From positions 930,001 to 994,000 of the forward strand of contig JANFNE010000003.1 in the NCBI GenBank assembly GCA_024867545.1: a stretch of 64,000 bases of DNA, given 5' to 3'. Positions within the stretch are counted from its first letter, which is position 1. The number at the start of each line of letters is the position of its first letter. Below, piece by piece: positions 61,901 through 64,000 of the stretch. The translations under genes and the position numbers were made by a program. The notes under the pieces were generated by a model that was not told the DNA's origin, searched no databases, and saw only the letters and a program-made list of their open reading frames with translations. Source of the stretch: Phytopythium helicoides (Eukaryota > Oomycota > Peronosporomycetes > Pythiales > Pythiaceae).

Positions 61901-64000
61901 GTGCTTCATGCTTGGTGCTTCAAGGCGTAGAGGTGGCACCCAGCTCCAGCGCATCCAGCGCATCGCAGACACGGCGAGTGCGCTTCGTGCAAGGAGCCAG
62001 CATAGACCACACACCACGAGCCGAGTGCGAGTGGACAGGGACCTGGACGGCGAGGACGACACCGAGGCTCAGCTTCACGCCTCACGCCTCATGCTTCACG
62101 CTTGGTGCTTCATGCTTGGTGCTTCATGCTTGGTGCTTCAAGGCGTAGAGGTGGCACCCAGCTCCAGCGCATCCAGCGCATCGCAGACACGGCGAGTGCG
62201 CTTCGTGCAAGGAGCCAGCATAGACCACACACCACGAGCCGAGTGGACAGGGACCTGGACGGCGAGGACGACACCGAGGCTCAGCTTCACGCCTCACGCC
62301 TCATGCTTCACGCTTGGTGCTTCATGCTTGGTGCTTCATGCTTGGTGCTTCAAGGCGTAGAGGTGGCACCCAGCTCCAGCGCATCCAGCGCATCGCAGAC
62401 ACGGCGAGTGCGCTTCGTGCAAGGAGCCAGCATAGACCACACACCACGAGCCGAGTGGACAGGGACCTGGACGGCGAGGACGACACCGAGGCTCAGCTTC
62501 ACGCCTCACGCCTCATGCTTCACGCTTGGTGCTTCATGCTTGGTGCTTCAAGGCGTAGAGGTGGCACCCAGCTCCAGCGCATCCAGCGCATCGCAGACAC
62601 GGCGAGTGCGCTTCGTGCAAGGAGCCAGCATAGACCACACACCACGAGCCGAGTGGACAGGGACCTGGACGGCGAGGACGACACCGAGGCTCAGCTTCAC
62701 GCCTCACGCCTCATGCTTCACGCTTGGTGCTTCATGCTTGGTGCTTCATGCTTGGTGCTTCAAGGCGTAGAGGTGGCACCCAGCTCCAGCGCATCCAGCG
62801 CATCGCAGACACGGCGAGTGCGCTTCGTGCAAGGAGCCAGCATAGACCACACACCACGAGCCGAGTGGACAGGGACCTGGACGGCGAGGACGACACCGAG
62901 GCTCAGCTTCACGCCTCACGCCTCATGCTTCACGCTTGGTGCTTCATGCTTGGTGCTTCATGCTTGGTGCTTCAAGGCGTAGAGGTGGCACCCAGCTCCA
63001 GCGCATCCAGCGCATCGCAGACACGGCGAGTGCGCTTCGTGCAAGGAGCCAGCATAGACCACACACCACGAGCCGAGTGGACAGGGACCTGGACGGCGAG
63101 GACGACACCGAGGCTCAGCTTCACGCCTCACGCCTCATGCTTCACGCTTGGTGCTTCATGCTTGGTGCTTCATGCTTGGTGCTTCAAGGCGTAGAGGTGG
63201 CACCCAGCTCCAGCGCATCCAGCGCATCGCAGACACGGCGAGTGCGCTTCGTGCAAGGAGCCAGCATAGACCACACACCACGAGCCGAGTGGACAGGGAC
63301 CTGGACGGCGAGGACGACACCGAGGCTCAGCTTCACGCCTCACGCCTCATGCTTCACGCTTGGTGCTTCATGCTTGGTGCTTCATGCTTGGTGCTTCAAG
63401 GCGTAGAGGTGGCACCCAGCTCCAGCGCATCCAGCGCATCGCAGACACGGCGAGTGCGCTTCGTGCAAGGAGCCAGCATAGACCACACACCACGAGCCGA
63501 GTGGACAGGGACCTGGACGGCGAGGACGACACCGAGGCTCAGCTTCACGCCTCACGCCTCATGCTTCACGCTTGGTGCTTCATGCTTGGTGCTTCATGCT
63601 TGGTGCTTCAAGGCGTAGAGGTGGCACCCAGCTCCAGTGCATCCAGCGCATCGCAGACACGGCGAGTGCGCTTCGTGCAAGGAGCCAGCATAGACCACAC
63701 ACCACGAGCCGAGTGGACAGGGACCTGGACGGCGAGGACGACACCGAGGCTCAGCTTCACGCCTCACGCCTCATGCTTCACGCTTGGTGCTTCATGCTTG
63801 GTGCTTCATGCTTGGTGCTTCAAGGCGTAGAGGTGGCACCCAGCTCCAGCGCATCCAGCGCATCGCAGACACGGCGAGTGCGCTTCGTGCAAGGAGCCAG
63901 CATAGACCACACACCACGAGCCGAGTGGACAGGGACCTGGACGGCGAGGACGACACCGAGGCTCAGCTTCACGCCTCACGCCTCATGCTTCACGCTTGGT
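58958..64000. repeat. 212-bp satellite array, about 24 units, open at right edge
   Basis: A head-to-tail tandem repeat fills the last 5 kb and continues past the window. Unit borders, taken at AGGCGTAGAGGTGGCACC, fall at 59143, 59355, 59567, 59785 and so on to 63822. Most units are 212 bp. Five are 218 bp because CGAGTG is duplicated inside GAGCCGAGTG (near 59669, 60946, 61377, 61808 and 62025), and one is 198 bp because it lacks one of three copies of the internal 14-bp subrepeat GCTTGGTGCTTCAT (unit ending at 62550). Substitutions are almost absent; one is visible near 63637 (C to T). The first, edge unit (58958-59142) begins with diverged sequence. Period length modulo 3 is 2, so the plus frame meets its TAG only about every second unit; the resulting ORFs are not taken as genes. 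Confidence 0.97.

Noticed and set aside
59104..63830. Repeated 156-222-codon ORFs in the satellite (MVLHAWCFMLGAS...).
   Set aside because: They result from a period that is not a multiple of three; each overlaps the next, and there is no promoter or domain evidence.
58958..64000. CRISPR-like array.
   Set aside because: The unit is a contiguous 212-bp tandem repeat without unique spacers, in a eukaryotic genome.

Overview
The window reads as nuclear DNA of an oomycete, most likely a plant-associated Phytophthora/Pythium-type species. Genes are close together on both strands. Introns are short (about 45-110 nt), with GTGCGT- or GTACGT-type donors and usually a GCTGAC-like branch site about 20 nt before the acceptor. 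One promoter matches the known oomycete start-site element (TCAYTYY followed by a T-rich block). The gene set also fits: a temptin-type secreted protein, endopolygalacturonases and an expanded sterol-type glucosyltransferase family. The genus cannot be named from the sequence alone.

Layout. 1-12.2 kb holds housekeeping genes: a partial gene, a membrane protein, THO complex subunit 2 (7 exons), malonyl-CoA:ACP transacylase, a small complex-I-like membrane subunit, a RING-H2 protein, a nine-exon BAR-domain protein and a temptin-like secreted protein. 13-18.5 kb is a tandem pair of large polytopic membrane proteins of unknown function, with near-identical cores and divergent ends. 18.8-23.4 kb has a CCCH/FG nucleoporin and a CLC chloride channel/transporter, both with several single-base frame breaks. 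23.7-38.6 kb is an accessory block: three family-28 glucosyltransferase genes (one with a second, degenerate GT domain; one with a new repeated N-terminal motif) surround two polygalacturonase genes carried on the arms of a 2.2-kb inverted duplication.

39.7-58.5 kb returns to mixed housekeeping and lineage-specific genes: a double-PH protein, an Mdm35/TRIAP1-type twin-CX9C protein fused to a LEA-like tail, an unrecognised mitochondrial protein divergent from RAD51C, an EGF-type secreted protein, TMEM256/DUF423, a zinc-finger-like protein, a very large oomycete protein, a methyltransferase and a lysine/glutamate-rich protein. From about 58.96 kb to the window edge is an extremely homogeneous 212-bp satellite (about 24 units, continuing beyond the window).

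Connections. The polygalacturonases would attack host pectin outside the cell, and the glucosyltransferases probably modify sterols or other lipids at membranes; their clustering looks like local duplication rather than a pathway. Several housekeeping genes share paired extended CCAAT motifs (TTTYRGCCAATC) in their promoters, which may mark a common, often bidirectional, promoter architecture. Many genes between 18.8 and 23.1 kb and between 39.8 and 58 kb have one or more single-base frame breaks, often in homopolymers. I treat these mainly as probable assembly errors, and each is noted at its gene.
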